From positions 109,753 through 173,752 of the forward strand of contig NZ_PABT01000023.1 in assembly GCF_002699205.1 (NCBI RefSeq): a stretch of 64,000 bases of DNA, written 5' to 3'. A program made the position numbers and the translations under genes. This stretch comes from Allomuricauda sp. (GTDB lineage Bacteria > Bacteroidota > Bacteroidia > Flavobacteriales > Flavobacteriaceae). Positions 17,179 to 25,780 of this stretch are shown in pieces (the first letter of the stretch is position 1; every line of letters starts with the position of its first letter). Below the pieces are notes generated by a model, which saw nothing but the letters and a program-made list of their open reading frames with translations, searched no databases and was not told the DNA's origin.

Positions 17179-19025
17179 TGGCGGACATCATTAAACTTTT
17201 ACCGGACCATGTAGCTAACCAAATAGCGGCAGGGGAGGTGGTCCAACGACCCGCTTCCGTAGTAAAGGAACTAATGGAAAATGCGATTGATGCGGGCGCT
17301 ACTTCCATTAAATTGATTATTAAAGATGGAGGTAAGACACTTATTCAAGTGGTTGATGATGGCGTGGGAATGAGCGAAACCGATGCACGCTTGTCCTTTG
17401 AGCGCCATGCCACTTCCAAAATATCGTCAGCACAGGATCTGTTCAATCTGGAAACCAAAGGTTTTCGTGGGGAAGCATTGGCTTCGATTGCCGCGATAGC
17501 CCATGTGGATATGCAGACACGAACTTCATCACAAGAGCTGGGGACACATATCAAAATTGAGGGCAGCAAGATCGTTTCACAAGATGTTGTGGCAGTTCCC
17601 CAAGGTACCTCTATTGCTGTCAAAAATCTATTTTTCAATATCCCCGCAAGACGAAATTTCTTGAAATCGAACCAAGTGGAGCTCCGTCACATTACAGATG
17701 AGTTCCATCGGGTGGCAATGGTCCACCCTGATATTGAGTTCCATTTTTATAACAACGGTTCAGAGATATTTAATCTCCCCAGTACAAAACACCGTCAACG
17801 GATCGTACACATCTTTGGCAGTAAAATGGAGCATCGTTTGGTGCCTGTAAACGAGGAGACCGAGGTGGTGAAGATATCGGGGTTCATTTGTAAACCTGAG
17901 TTTGCCAAAAAGAGTAGAGGGGAACAGTTTTTCTTTGCCAATAACCGATATATCAAAAGTCCTTATCTGCACCATGCTGTGGTGGCGGCTTTTGAAGGGC
18001 TGATAAAATCCGATACATATCCAGGGTATTTTTTGTTTTTGGAAGTAGATCCATCTTCCATCGATATCAATATCCATCCTACCAAAACCGAGGTAAAGTT
18101 TGATGATGAGAACACCTTGTATGCAATCTTAAGGTCGACCATAAAGCATAGTTTGGGCCAGTTCAATGTTGCCCCCGTACTGGATTTTGACCACGACCCC
18201 AACTTGGATACTCCCTATGCTTATAAAGAAAAGGGAGCCGTGATACCCAAGGTTACTGTGGACGCCACATTTAATCCCTTTCAGGAAACACCGGTAAAGA
18301 AAAGTGGCGGGAACGGTTTTCGCAAACAAAATGCCAAGGGTTGGGAAGATCTGTACGAAGGTCTTGGCAATCAAAGTGACCACAGTGGTTTCAGTAGTGT
18401 AATCATTGAATCGGAAAGTGAGGAACAGGGCACCTTATATTCAGGTGGAGAGGTTGAAGAACATCTGGCAAGCACATTCCAATTACGACGAAAATATGTA
18501 GTGAGCACGGTAAAGTCCGGAATGTTGGTCATCCATCAAAATAGAGCGCACGAGCGTATCCTTTTTGAGAAGTTTTTGGGTGAGATCACCGTAAAGGAAG
18601 GTATAAGCCAACAATTGCTCTTTCCTTTGGAATTGACCTTTAATAAACAGGAATTGGCCGTGCTAAGGGAAATAAAAGAAAGCCTGACAAACATTGGATT
18701 TGCTTTTCAAGGTTTGGAGGAAGAAACTGTAAAAGTGACAGGTGTGCCCATGATGGTTCCTGAAAGCGGGATTGGCATGGTATTGGATCGCTTGATTTCT
18801 GATTATATGGAGGGTTATGAGGACGGTTCCATTTCACAGGCCGAAATGTTGGCCAAGGCGTTAAGTAGGAATCTAGCGGTAAGAACAGGGGATGTTTTGG
18901 ACCAAGAGTCCCAATTGGCCTTGGTAAACAATCTTTTTGCATGCAAGGAGCCTTCATTGAGTCCTTTTCAAAAAATAACATATACCATTATCTCCGAAGG
19001 GGATATCGATAAAAAATTCAATTAG
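17178..19025 (+). CDS. mutL: DNA mismatch repair protein MutL
   Basis: 615 residues. The GHKL ATPase half has HVANQIAAGEVVQRPASVVK, ENAIDAGAT, VDDGVGM and TKGFRGEALASI. The C-terminal dimerisation domain begins near residue 430. The endonuclease motif DQHAxxE of many MutL proteins is replaced by HQNRAHE (VIHQNRAHERILFE), and no CPHGRP motif is seen, so the protein is likely non-nicking. MutL links MutS recognition to downstream repair. It starts inside the stop of the 94-residue gene and ends directly (0 bp) before a rhomboid protease gene. Confidence 0.96.
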   Translation: MADIIKLLPDHVANQIAAGEVVQRPASVVKELMENAIDAGATSIKLIIKDGGKTLIQVVDDGVGMSETDARLSFERHATSKISSAQDLFNLETKGFRGEALASIAAIAHVDMQTRTSSQELGTHIKIEGSKIVSQDVVAVPQGTSIAVKNLFFNIPARRNFLKSNQVELRHITDEFHRVAMVHPDIEFHFYNNGSEIFNLPSTKHRQRIVHIFGSKMEHRLVPVNEETEVVKISGFICKPEFAKKSRGEQFFFANNRYIKSPYLHHAVVAAFEGLIKSDTYPGYFLFLEVDPSSIDINIHPTKTEVKFDDENTLYAILRSTIKHSLGQFNVAPVLDFDHDPNLDTPYAYKEKGAVIPKVTVDATFNPFQETPVKKSGGNGFRKQNAKGWEDLYEGLGNQSDHSGFSSVIIESESEEQGTLYSGGEVEEHLASTFQLRRKYVVSTVKSGMLVIHQNRAHERILFEKFLGEITVKEGISQQLLFPLELTFNKQELAVLREIKESLTNIGFAFQGLEEETVKVTGVPMMVPESGIGMVLDRLISDYMEGYEDGSISQAEMLAKALSRNLAVRTGDVLDQESQLALVNNLFACKEPSLSPFQKITYTIISEGDIDKKFN

Positions 19026-19760
19026 ATGGGTAGAATGACCGAGGCAGTAAAGCATATATTGATCATTAACGTGATCATGTTTTTTGCCACACAACTTTAT
19101 GGGGATCAAATGTACCAATGGATGTCACTTTGGTTTCTTAAAAACCCCAATTTTGAATGGTGGCAGGTCGTCACCCATATGTTTATGCATGGTAACCTAA
19201 TGCATATTCTGTTCAATATGTATGCACTTTGGGCTTTTGGGACTCCTTTGGAGCGCATTTGGGGCAGAAACAAATTTCTGTTTTTCTATTTTTCGGCGGG
19301 TTTGGGTTCGGCCGCACTGCATACAGGGGTGAACTATTTTCTTTTTAACGAAGGAATAAGTGCCCTAGAAAGCGCCGGTATTGCCCCTGCCCAAGTATTG
19401 GAGATATTATCCAATGGACAGTATAGCCCTGGTTGGTACGATATTATAGGGAAAAGTACGGTGGATAGTATGCTGACAGCTTTTAATACGCCAGCTGTTG
19501 GAGCCTCGGGAGCTATTTATGGTATTTTGGTGGCCTTTGCCTTTATGTATTCGGAAGCCAAATTGATGCTTATCTTTTTACCGGTACCGATAAAAGCGAA
19601 GTACTTTGTGCCGATTCTTATTGCGGTGGACCTTATTTTTGGAATAGGCAACATTAATACCGGAGTAGCTCATTTTGCACATATAGGTGGCGCTTTGATT
19701 GGTTTTATAATGATGTGGTACTGGAAAAAGGACCAGTTCAATAATAACCGGTGGAATTAA
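19026..19760 (+). CDS. Rhomboid family intramembrane serine protease (first of a tandem pair)
   Basis: 244 residues with six or so hydrophobic helices. The catalytic Ser is in VGASGAIYGIL and the catalytic His in GVAHFAHIGGALIGF; the HMFMHGNLMHILFNMYALW loop of the family is also clear. It cleaves transmembrane helices in the lipid bilayer; substrates unknown. The ATG directly abuts the mutL stop, with a second possible start at Met4. It is followed 3 bp later by a second rhomboid gene. Confidence 0.93.
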   Translation: MGRMTEAVKHILIINVIMFFATQLYGDQMYQWMSLWFLKNPNFEWWQVVTHMFMHGNLMHILFNMYALWAFGTPLERIWGRNKFLFFYFSAGLGSAALHTGVNYFLFNEGISALESAGIAPAQVLEILSNGQYSPGWYDIIGKSTVDSMLTAFNTPAVGASGAIYGILVAFAFMYSEAKLMLIFLPVPIKAKYFVPILIAVDLIFGIGNINTGVAHFAHIGGALIGFIMMWYWKKDQFNNNRWN

Positions 19761-19763
19761 TCT

Positions 19764-20627
19764 ATGATGAACGGGGGACTAAAATATCAATTTGCACGGC
19801 TCAACATTGCTGAAAAGCTTATCGCTATTAATGTGCTGATATTTATATTGGATGGACTTTCTGGTGCATTGCTGGGATATTCTTTTTCGACATGGTTTCA
19901 TTTACCCAAGGATTTTTTCGAGTTTTTAATGCAGCCGTGGTCGTTGGTCACTTATTCCTTTTTTCATGCAGGGTTCAGCCATATTTTTTGGAATATGATG
20001 GTGCTTTATTTTGCCAGTCGAATTTTTTTGAACCTTTTTGATGCTCAACGATTTATCAATGTCTACTTTTTAGGTTTGATGCTCGGTGGATTGGTATTTC
20101 TGTTGAGCTATAATGTATTTCCAACCTTGGTGAATTCCAATACCGCCCTGATTGGTGCCTCTGCGGGAGTAAATGCCATTCTTATTTTTGTGTGCACGTA
20201 TTTGCCCAATCAAGAGGTTCGGGTCATTTTCTTTAATATCAGATTGTGGTACATAGGTGCTGCTTTGGTAATCAAGGATTTGGTTATGATCGGGATGGGA
20301 GAGAACATAGGTGGTGGTATGGCCCACTTGGGTGGTGCTTTTTTAGGGTATATGTATGCGCGACAGTTGTTTAAAGGGAACGATATAGGTTCTGGTTTCA
20401 CAAAATTAAGGAATGCCATCGCCGACCTTTTCAAGCCCAGAGAAAAAAAGGCTCCATTAAAAACGGTGTACAGAAAAAAAGCATCAACAAGCAGTAAGCA
20501 AAGTTATGATAGACAGGCCAAACAGCGTAAAATAGACGCTATTTTGGATAAGATCAGCAAGTCAGGATATGAGAGTTTGTCCAAAGAAGAAAAAGATTTT
20601 TTGTTTAAAGCTGGTAAGGAAGACTGA
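19764..20627 (+). CDS. Rhomboid family intramembrane serine protease (second of the pair)
   Basis: 287 residues. Six helices with the Ser motif LIGASAGVNAIL and His motif GGGMAHLGGAFLGYM, and the loop SFFHAGFSHIFWNMMVLYF. Unlike its neighbour it has a basic cytoplasmic tail of about 70 residues (KPREKKAPLKTVYRKKAS...) ending in IDAILDKISKSGYESLSKEE, a C-terminal module often seen in Bacteroidota rhomboids. The two adjacent rhomboids are diverged, suggesting separate substrates or an old duplication. Confidence 0.92.
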   Translation: MMNGGLKYQFARLNIAEKLIAINVLIFILDGLSGALLGYSFSTWFHLPKDFFEFLMQPWSLVTYSFFHAGFSHIFWNMMVLYFASRIFLNLFDAQRFINVYFLGLMLGGLVFLLSYNVFPTLVNSNTALIGASAGVNAILIFVCTYLPNQEVRVIFFNIRLWYIGAALVIKDLVMIGMGENIGGGMAHLGGAFLGYMYARQLFKGNDIGSGFTKLRNAIADLFKPREKKAPLKTVYRKKASTSSKQSYDRQAKQRKIDAILDKISKSGYESLSKEEKDFLFKAGKED

Positions 20628-20630
20628 TAC

Positions 20631-21683
20631 GTGAAAAATCATTCATTTTTTGATAAAACCATTTTTGTTCTGAACGCCTTGTTTGCTTTGGTGCTATTGG
20701 TTTCTTTATTGGTCCCGTTTCTTCCTGCGAAATATGTGTCCTCTCTTTCAGTAATGAGCATAGTAATGCCTTTTTTGGTGTTATTGAACCTGGGCTTTGT
20801 GTTTTATTGGATATTAAGGCGAAAAATGAATTTTATATATTCAGGGGTTCTGCTGGTATTTTGGTATATATTATTGGGTCCATTTTACCAATTTTCAAAA
20901 GATGACAGTGTTTTGGATATCGATAAGGAATATTCACTATCCATAATGTCTTTTAATGCCCGAAGTTTTAATGAGTTAAAACAGATGGACAATGATAATT
21001 TGGAAAATGAGATTTATGATTTTGTGACCCAAAAGGATCCCGATATTGTATGTTTTCAAGAAACCTACTACGCTATGAAGCGGAATAATGCCCTAAATCA
21101 ATATAAATACAAGTTTGTTGATTTTATTTATGGGAAACATCGGGGTAAAGTGATCCAGTCCATTTATTCCAAATATCCTATATTGAATATTGACTCCATT
21201 ACATTCCCCAATAGTTCTAATAATGCCATTTATGCCGATGTGCTTTTCAAAACTGATACCGTTAGAATATATAATTTACACCTTCAATCTTTTAGGATTG
21301 TTCCAGGGCTAAACACCATTCAGAAAGAAGAATCCGGTAAACTCTTCAAAAAATCACGAGGTGTAATGCTGAAACAATATGAGCAAGCCCTTTTGGTTCG
21401 TCAAAATATGGATGCCACTCCTTTTAAAAAAATTGTGGTCGGCGATTTCAACAATACACAATATTCCAATGTGTACCATGTAATTAAAGGCGATATGAGG
21501 GACTCCTATTTCGAACGGGGCGAAGGTTTTGGGCGTACTTATGATTTATGGAAGTTTCCGTTGCGCATTGATTATATATTGACAGATCCTGAATTTGAAG
21601 TGCTCTCCCATCAAAATTTTGACGTTCGTTTGTCAGATCATTACCCTGTCATGGCCACATTGCGCCTGAATTCACATCAATAG
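20631..21683 (+). CDS. Membrane-anchored endonuclease/exonuclease/phosphatase (EEP) family protein
   Basis: 350 residues from a GTG start 3 bp after the rhomboid stop. Three hydrophobic helices lie in the first 90 residues. The EEP domain then begins at SIMSFNARSFN, with PDIVCFQETYY (metal-binding Glu), VVGDFNNTQYSNVY and the terminal LSDHYPVMATL (catalytic Asp-His). The family hydrolyses phosphodiester bonds in nucleic acids, lipids or inositol phosphates; the substrate is unknown. The fold faces the periplasm or cytoplasm depending on helix count. The 3' end overlaps the convergent DUF6122 gene by 12 bp. Confidence 0.88.
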   Translation: MKNHSFFDKTIFVLNALFALVLLVSLLVPFLPAKYVSSLSVMSIVMPFLVLLNLGFVFYWILRRKMNFIYSGVLLVFWYILLGPFYQFSKDDSVLDIDKEYSLSIMSFNARSFNELKQMDNDNLENEIYDFVTQKDPDIVCFQETYYAMKRNNALNQYKYKFVDFIYGKHRGKVIQSIYSKYPILNIDSITFPNSSNNAIYADVLFKTDTVRIYNLHLQSFRIVPGLNTIQKEESGKLFKKSRGVMLKQYEQALLVRQNMDATPFKKIVVGDFNNTQYSNVYHVIKGDMRDSYFERGEGFGRTYDLWKFPLRIDYILTDPEFEVLSHQNFDVRLSDHYPVMATLRLNSHQ

Positions 21684-21981
21684 ACAGTCCAAGGTATCGG
21701 CAAAAATATGGATGATCAATGCCAATCCGATTATCCGTGTCGGTTTAAAAAAAGGGCAATATGCTATAAACCAAAATGGCCCAATAACTGTGCAGGGCAT
21801 GAAACCCGATACTGCAACGATCGGTATCAAAAACGGGAGTGGCCCAAATATGGTCCAAATCAATGAGGATACCAGCCAATAATACCAATGCAATTTTGAT
21901 TCGGTTATCCTTAAAAAACCAAAAAGCGATCAAGATGGGAACCAAGAAATGGATGCCGTAATGGATAAGGTGCCTAAGCAT
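21672..21981 (-). CDS. DUF6122 family membrane protein read through a +1 frameshift (or frameshift-disrupted)
   Basis: Frame one (21745-21981, 78 residues, MLRHLIHYGIHFLVPILIAF to YSILPFF) ends at a TAA. The next frame continues exactly where the family sequence should go on, KPTRIIGLALIIHIFADTLDCLLM, ending at 21672. The joint product would be about 102 residues. The switch point in the mRNA is CCC UUU UUU UAA, where a +1 slip of Phe-tRNA re-pairs on UUU and avoids the stop. Core motif LIDLDH and SIGFHALHSYWA suggest a metal-binding membrane protein. Either programmed frameshifting, a sequencing error in the T7 run, or a decaying gene. It overlaps the start of the WbqC-like gene by 8 bp. Confidence 0.7.
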
Positions 21982-22606
21982 GTTTTAAATCCAAAGATAC
22001 ACTTTTCAAGTAGGCAAGCGCATTGGTCCCCTCGTTGAACAAGAGGTCCAATATACTTAAATTGGGAATGAATCCATGGCGTTCACCAAAAACTTGGTGG
22101 TAGGGCTCAATGTTCCAACTTTTTTCTTTTTTGGCTTCAACCAAAAATCTGGCATCAAAATTTGTTTCCGGGATTATTTGGTATTTCTCTGTCCTCTCCT
22201 TGGGAATCTGGATACCGATACAATCGCAGATGACCTCAATTGTACTTAGATTAAAATCATAAAGGGAGTCATTGGAAGCATCGTAGAGTGGCTTTATGTC
22301 ATCTTCATAATACTCAAAGAACGGTGAGGTCCGGTATGCGGTTTCCAAGGTGCGCCAATGTTCTTTTTTCCAGTTATAACTGTTTTTCATGGTTACATCG
22401 GCATACCTTTGACGTCCTTGTTCCCCTCCCACATGTTTTATGGGAATGTTGAGCATATGCTTGCCTTTGTCCGTGGAAATATAACATCGATTTCTATAGG
22501 TCTGCTTTTGAAAATTATCATGCGCCTCCCAGACCACGTTGTGCTGTGCAATAACTGCGAAGGTGGCAATACTTGGAAAATAGCAAGGATGGAGCAGTAC
22601 TTTCAA
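21974..22606 (-). CDS. WbqC family protein
   Basis: 210 residues from a TTG start (22604-22606); an in-frame stop six codons upstream rules out a longer ATG start. The N-terminus KVLLHPCYFPSIATFAVIAQ, followed by YRNRCYISTDKG and KNSYNWKKEHWRTLETAY, matches WbqC-like proteins, a family found near surface-polysaccharide genes and sometimes said to be aminotransferase-like, with no proven activity that I know. It lies 20 bp after lepB in the parA-to-DUF6122 operon. Confidence 0.88.
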   Translation of the reverse strand: MKVLLHPCYFPSIATFAVIAQHNVVWEAHDNFQKQTYRNRCYISTDKGKHMLNIPIKHVGGEQGRQRYADVTMKNSYNWKKEHWRTLETAYRTSPFFEYYEDDIKPLYDASNDSLYDFNLSTIEVICDCIGIQIPKERTEKYQIIPETNFDARFLVEAKKEKSWNIEPYHQVFGERHGFIPNLSILDLLFNEGTNALAYLKSVSLDLKHA

Positions 22607-22626
22607 AGAACAATCGAATTAAGGTT

Positions 22627-24372
22627 TTACGATACTTTTTTCTTTTTTTTCTTACGGAAGAAATCAAAAATAAACCAGGCCGCCACAACTGCGATAAATG
22701 GCCAAAAATAGGATACAGGCTCCCCGCTTCCACCAACGGTGGTGAAAACACGGTCCCAACGAATTCTCCAATTGGCGATGCCTTCTCTAAAGTTGTCAAA
22801 GCTCATCCAAAGGAAAACAGGTTTGCCCACTATATGGTCGGCCGGAACATATCCCCAAGTTCTACTATCTTCGGAGTGGTCACGGTTGTCGCCCATCATC
22901 CAATAATAGTCTTGTTTGAAAGTATATGAGTTTGCTTCTTCTCCATTGATATACACCTTGTCGCCCGTCACTTTTACATCGTTGTGCTCATAGTCACGGA
23001 TAATTTTTTTGTACAATGGGATGGTTTTGGCATTTATTTCCACCGTGGCACCAGCTTTTGGAATATATATGGGGCCAAAGTTATCGTTGTTCCAAGGGTA
23101 TAAATCTGGTTTTTGGGGGAATGTATTTCCACCATACATTCCTTTTGGCTCGATTGTTTGCACCACGGAATCTATAGCGGGATTGTTTCTGAGTGCTGTA
23201 ACCATTTCATGGGTTAGGTTGGCCATACGGGAACGTGGTTTTTCTTCGGTCAACGATAGTCTTAATTGACGGATGACATCGGTTGGAATACCTTTTTCCT
23301 GTGTATAAAGCTCAATTTTACCATCCTCCGTGGGTCTCCCACCAGAAATATATGGGGCCAGTGCGTTATATTGGGACTCGTTGATGTTTGTGGCAATATA
23401 TTTTCTGACATAATCGGATGCATCAACTTCTTCCAGATACCTGCTCGAAACGCCATTTTTGGCAAATATTTCATAAACATACATGGGCTTGGCCCTGTCG
23501 GAAAGCTTAAGTTTCTCACCATTTATGTAAACATACCCATCGATTACCTCAAGGGAATCACCAGGTGTTCCCACACAGCGTTTTACATAATTGGATTTCT
23601 TATCTATCGGTTTTATAACGGCTTTTTGCGCCTTGAAGAATTGATATAAGGTATCAGCCGGCAAACTAAAAACGACAATGTCATTTTTTTTCACTTTTTC
23701 AAAACCGGGCAATCGCATATAAGGCAATTGCAGTTTATTGATCCAAGAGGTCTTGTAGGTCTCTGGGTTTACATCGGCCAAGTATGATCTTGTTTTTAGA
23801 ATGGGCAGTGTGTCATGGACCATAGGTGCGGCAAGGGTGGTCATTGGTACCCTGGCCCCATAGTGGAACTTGCTCACAAACAGAAAGTCGCCGACCCTTA
23901 AAGTGCGTTCCAAAGAACCTGTGGGAATTACATAGGGCTGAATAAAGTAGGTATGTACAAAGGTTGCTGCGACAATGGCGAATACAATGGAGCTTACCCA
24001 TTCGCCCAAACCGGTTTTTGGTTTTAAGCTGCGATTCTCGATGTATTTAACATCTTCAACATAGTTGAGGTAATAGATATAAAAACCGAGGGTCAGGATG
24101 ACCAACCAAGTATCCACGAGGGAATTTTTACCAAAACTTCTTATAGTTTCCACCCAAACAACGGGGAACATCAATAAATTGATGATAGGGATGAACAACA
24201 ATAGTACCCACCACCATGGTCTATTGATTATTTTCATCAAAATTATACCATTGTAAATCGGGATGGCGGCTTCCCAAGGTTTTCTGCCTGCCTTAACGTA
24301 GAGTTTCCATGTTCCCAAAAAATGGATGACTTGGATGATGAGGATAAAGATAATCCACTGTGTACCGTCCAT
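22627..24372 (-). CDS. lepB: Signal peptidase I, large Bacteroidota form
   Basis: 581 residues, about twice the length of Gram-positive forms. A membrane domain of several helices (about 1-105) precedes the peptidase. The catalytic Ser is at 153 in VIPTGSLERTL, the general-base Lys at 264 in YVKRCVGTPGD, and the C-terminal box MGDNRDHSEDSRTWGYVP is intact. A long insertion between the Lys box and box E is typical for the phylum. The last residues form a helix and a basic tail (FRKKKKKKVS). It removes signal peptides from exported proteins. It lies in the operon parA-parB-DUF5683-dapB-lepB. Confidence 0.95.
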   Translation of the reverse strand: MDGTQWIIFILIIQVIHFLGTWKLYVKAGRKPWEAAIPIYNGIILMKIINRPWWWVLLLFIPIINLLMFPVVWVETIRSFGKNSLVDTWLVILTLGFYIYYLNYVEDVKYIENRSLKPKTGLGEWVSSIVFAIVAATFVHTYFIQPYVIPTGSLERTLRVGDFLFVSKFHYGARVPMTTLAAPMVHDTLPILKTRSYLADVNPETYKTSWINKLQLPYMRLPGFEKVKKNDIVVFSLPADTLYQFFKAQKAVIKPIDKKSNYVKRCVGTPGDSLEVIDGYVYINGEKLKLSDRAKPMYVYEIFAKNGVSSRYLEEVDASDYVRKYIATNINESQYNALAPYISGGRPTEDGKIELYTQEKGIPTDVIRQLRLSLTEEKPRSRMANLTHEMVTALRNNPAIDSVVQTIEPKGMYGGNTFPQKPDLYPWNNDNFGPIYIPKAGATVEINAKTIPLYKKIIRDYEHNDVKVTGDKVYINGEEANSYTFKQDYYWMMGDNRDHSEDSRTWGYVPADHIVGKPVFLWMSFDNFREGIANWRIRWDRVFTTVGGSGEPVSYFWPFIAVVAAWFIFDFFRKKKKKKVS

Positions 24373-24421
24373 ATTAAAAATTTCTTAGTTAGACTCAGGG
24401 TCTAAATTGTTGTTACGTTTT

Positions 24422-25123
24422 TTAGCTTAGGTTTAACACATCTTTCATGGAAAAAACACCGGTTTTTCCTTGTATCCATTCTGATGCGATTACTGCACCC
24501 AGGGCAAAACCTTCCCTGTTGTGCGCTTCGTGTTTTATCTCAATGGTATCCACGGGGCTTTCATAGGTAACACTGTGGGTACCTGGTACCATGCCCTCCC
24601 TAATGGATTTTATTGGGATGGTGTTATCGCCAGATTTATCCAGTTCCCAATTTTTATAAGAAGTATTTTCTATAATTCCTTCCGCAAGGGTAATGGCCGT
24701 CCCGCTGGGGGCATCCAACTTTTGGGTATGGTGGATTTCTTCCATGGAAACCTTGTATTGTTGTAACCCCGCCATCATTTTGGCAAGTTGCTTATTGAGC
24801 TCAAAGAAAATATTGACCCCTAGACTAAAGTTGGAGGCATATATGAACGCACTTTTGTTCGCTTCACATATACCAACGGCTTCAGAAAATTTGTCCAGCC
24901 AACCAGTGGTGCCACTGATTACGGGAACACCATGCTTAAAACAATTGGTGATGTTGTCAAAAGCAGCCTCTGGGGTACTGAAATCAATGGCAACATCCAT
25001 TGCCCCATAATCTATATCCTGCGTATTGTTGTCAATTTTCGCAATGATTGTATGGCCTCTATCCTGAGCAATTTGCTCGATCATCTTTCCCATTTTGCCA
25101 TATCCAAACAGACCGATTTTCAT
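24422..25123 (-). CDS. dapB: 4-hydroxy-tetrahydrodipicolinate reductase
   Basis: 233 residues, slightly short for the family. The N-terminal nucleotide-binding motif is GLFGYGKMGKMIEQIA. Further motifs are DFSTPEAAFDNI, SGTTGW, the catalytic EEIHHTQKLDAPSGTA, and DTIEIKHEAHNREGFALGA. It reduces hydroxytetrahydrodipicolinate with NAD(P)H in the diaminopimelate/lysine pathway, feeding peptidoglycan synthesis. 3 bp separate its start from the DUF5683 stop. Confidence 0.97.
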   Translation of the reverse strand: MKIGLFGYGKMGKMIEQIAQDRGHTIIAKIDNNTQDIDYGAMDVAIDFSTPEAAFDNITNCFKHGVPVISGTTGWLDKFSEAVGICEANKSAFIYASNFSLGVNIFFELNKQLAKMMAGLQQYKVSMEEIHHTQKLDAPSGTAITLAEGIIENTSYKNWELDKSGDNTIPIKSIREGMVPGTHSVTYESPVDTIEIKHEAHNREGFALGAVIASEWIQGKTGVFSMKDVLNLS

Positions 25124-25126
25124 ACA

Positions 25127-25780
25127 TCAAAATTTAATGACCATGGCCATGCCGTAATTGGGCTTGTTGGTCAAAGGATTTATATCTAAGTAAGGGTTGA
25201 AGTCAATGGCAAGATTGTCATCGACATTGTATTGTTTCAAGTGGGAATCCACATTGGCATCAATAATATTAAGGGCATATAGGGCAATGGTGATCACCAA
25301 GGATAAATCGCGATCACTTTGGCTGTTTTCTTGCGCTTCCTCGAGAGCTTCATCGCTTACATCGGGTCCGCTACCATCCCCGTTCAGGTCATAATACTGG
25401 TCGTCGGTAAAACCGGCAAGCCTCCGTTTGTATGCATTTCGGGCACTCCGATATTGAGTGTTGTTGTACGAATACACATAGATACCGGTTCCTATGGCAC
25501 CCCAAACTATAGGTGCTTTCCAATAACGCTTATTGTAAATTTGTCCCAGTCCGGGCAATATCGCTGAATAAAAAGCGGCTTTACTAGGGGCCAAGGGGTT
25601 GATTTCTTTCTTTTTGCTCACTTCTTCAAAAGTAATGCCTTCTCCCTCCATGTTCTGGGAAAGGGAATCCACCTCTTTCGGTTGGGGCTGTTCCTTTTTT
25701 GGGCTTTCCTCTTTTTCCTGGGAAAAACCTGAACCGGACAAGAGTAGTACAAAGAAAAATAATAGGAGGCTTTTATTCAC
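25127..25780 (-). CDS. DUF5683 family membrane/secreted protein
   Basis: 217 residues from a GTG start (25778-25780). A signal peptide (about 1-20, LLLFFFVLLLSGSGFSQ) is followed by a charged linker. The DUF5683 core is PSKAAFYSAILPGLGQIYNKRYWKAP, with two hydrophobic segments and a conserved asparagine/aspartate-rich middle. This core resembles the small TM2/DUF5683 module seen in envelope proteins. The start overlaps the parB stop by 8 bp. Its conserved seat between parB and dapB in flavobacteria suggests a cell-envelope role; not demonstrated. Confidence 0.82.
   Translation of the reverse strand: MNKSLLLFFFVLLLSGSGFSQEKEESPKKEQPQPKEVDSLSQNMEGEGITFEEVSKKKEINPLAPSKAAFYSAILPGLGQIYNKRYWKAPIVWGAIGTGIYVYSYNNTQYRSARNAYKRRLAGFTDDQYYDLNGDGSGPDVSDEALEEAQENSQSDRDLSLVITIALYALNIIDANVDSHLKQYNVDDNLAIDFNPYLDINPLTNKPNYGMAMVIKF

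Noticed and set aside
21745..21981. Two separate small genes at the DUF6122 locus
   Set aside because: The two frames join at one point to give one family-length protein, so a frameshifted single gene is the better reading.
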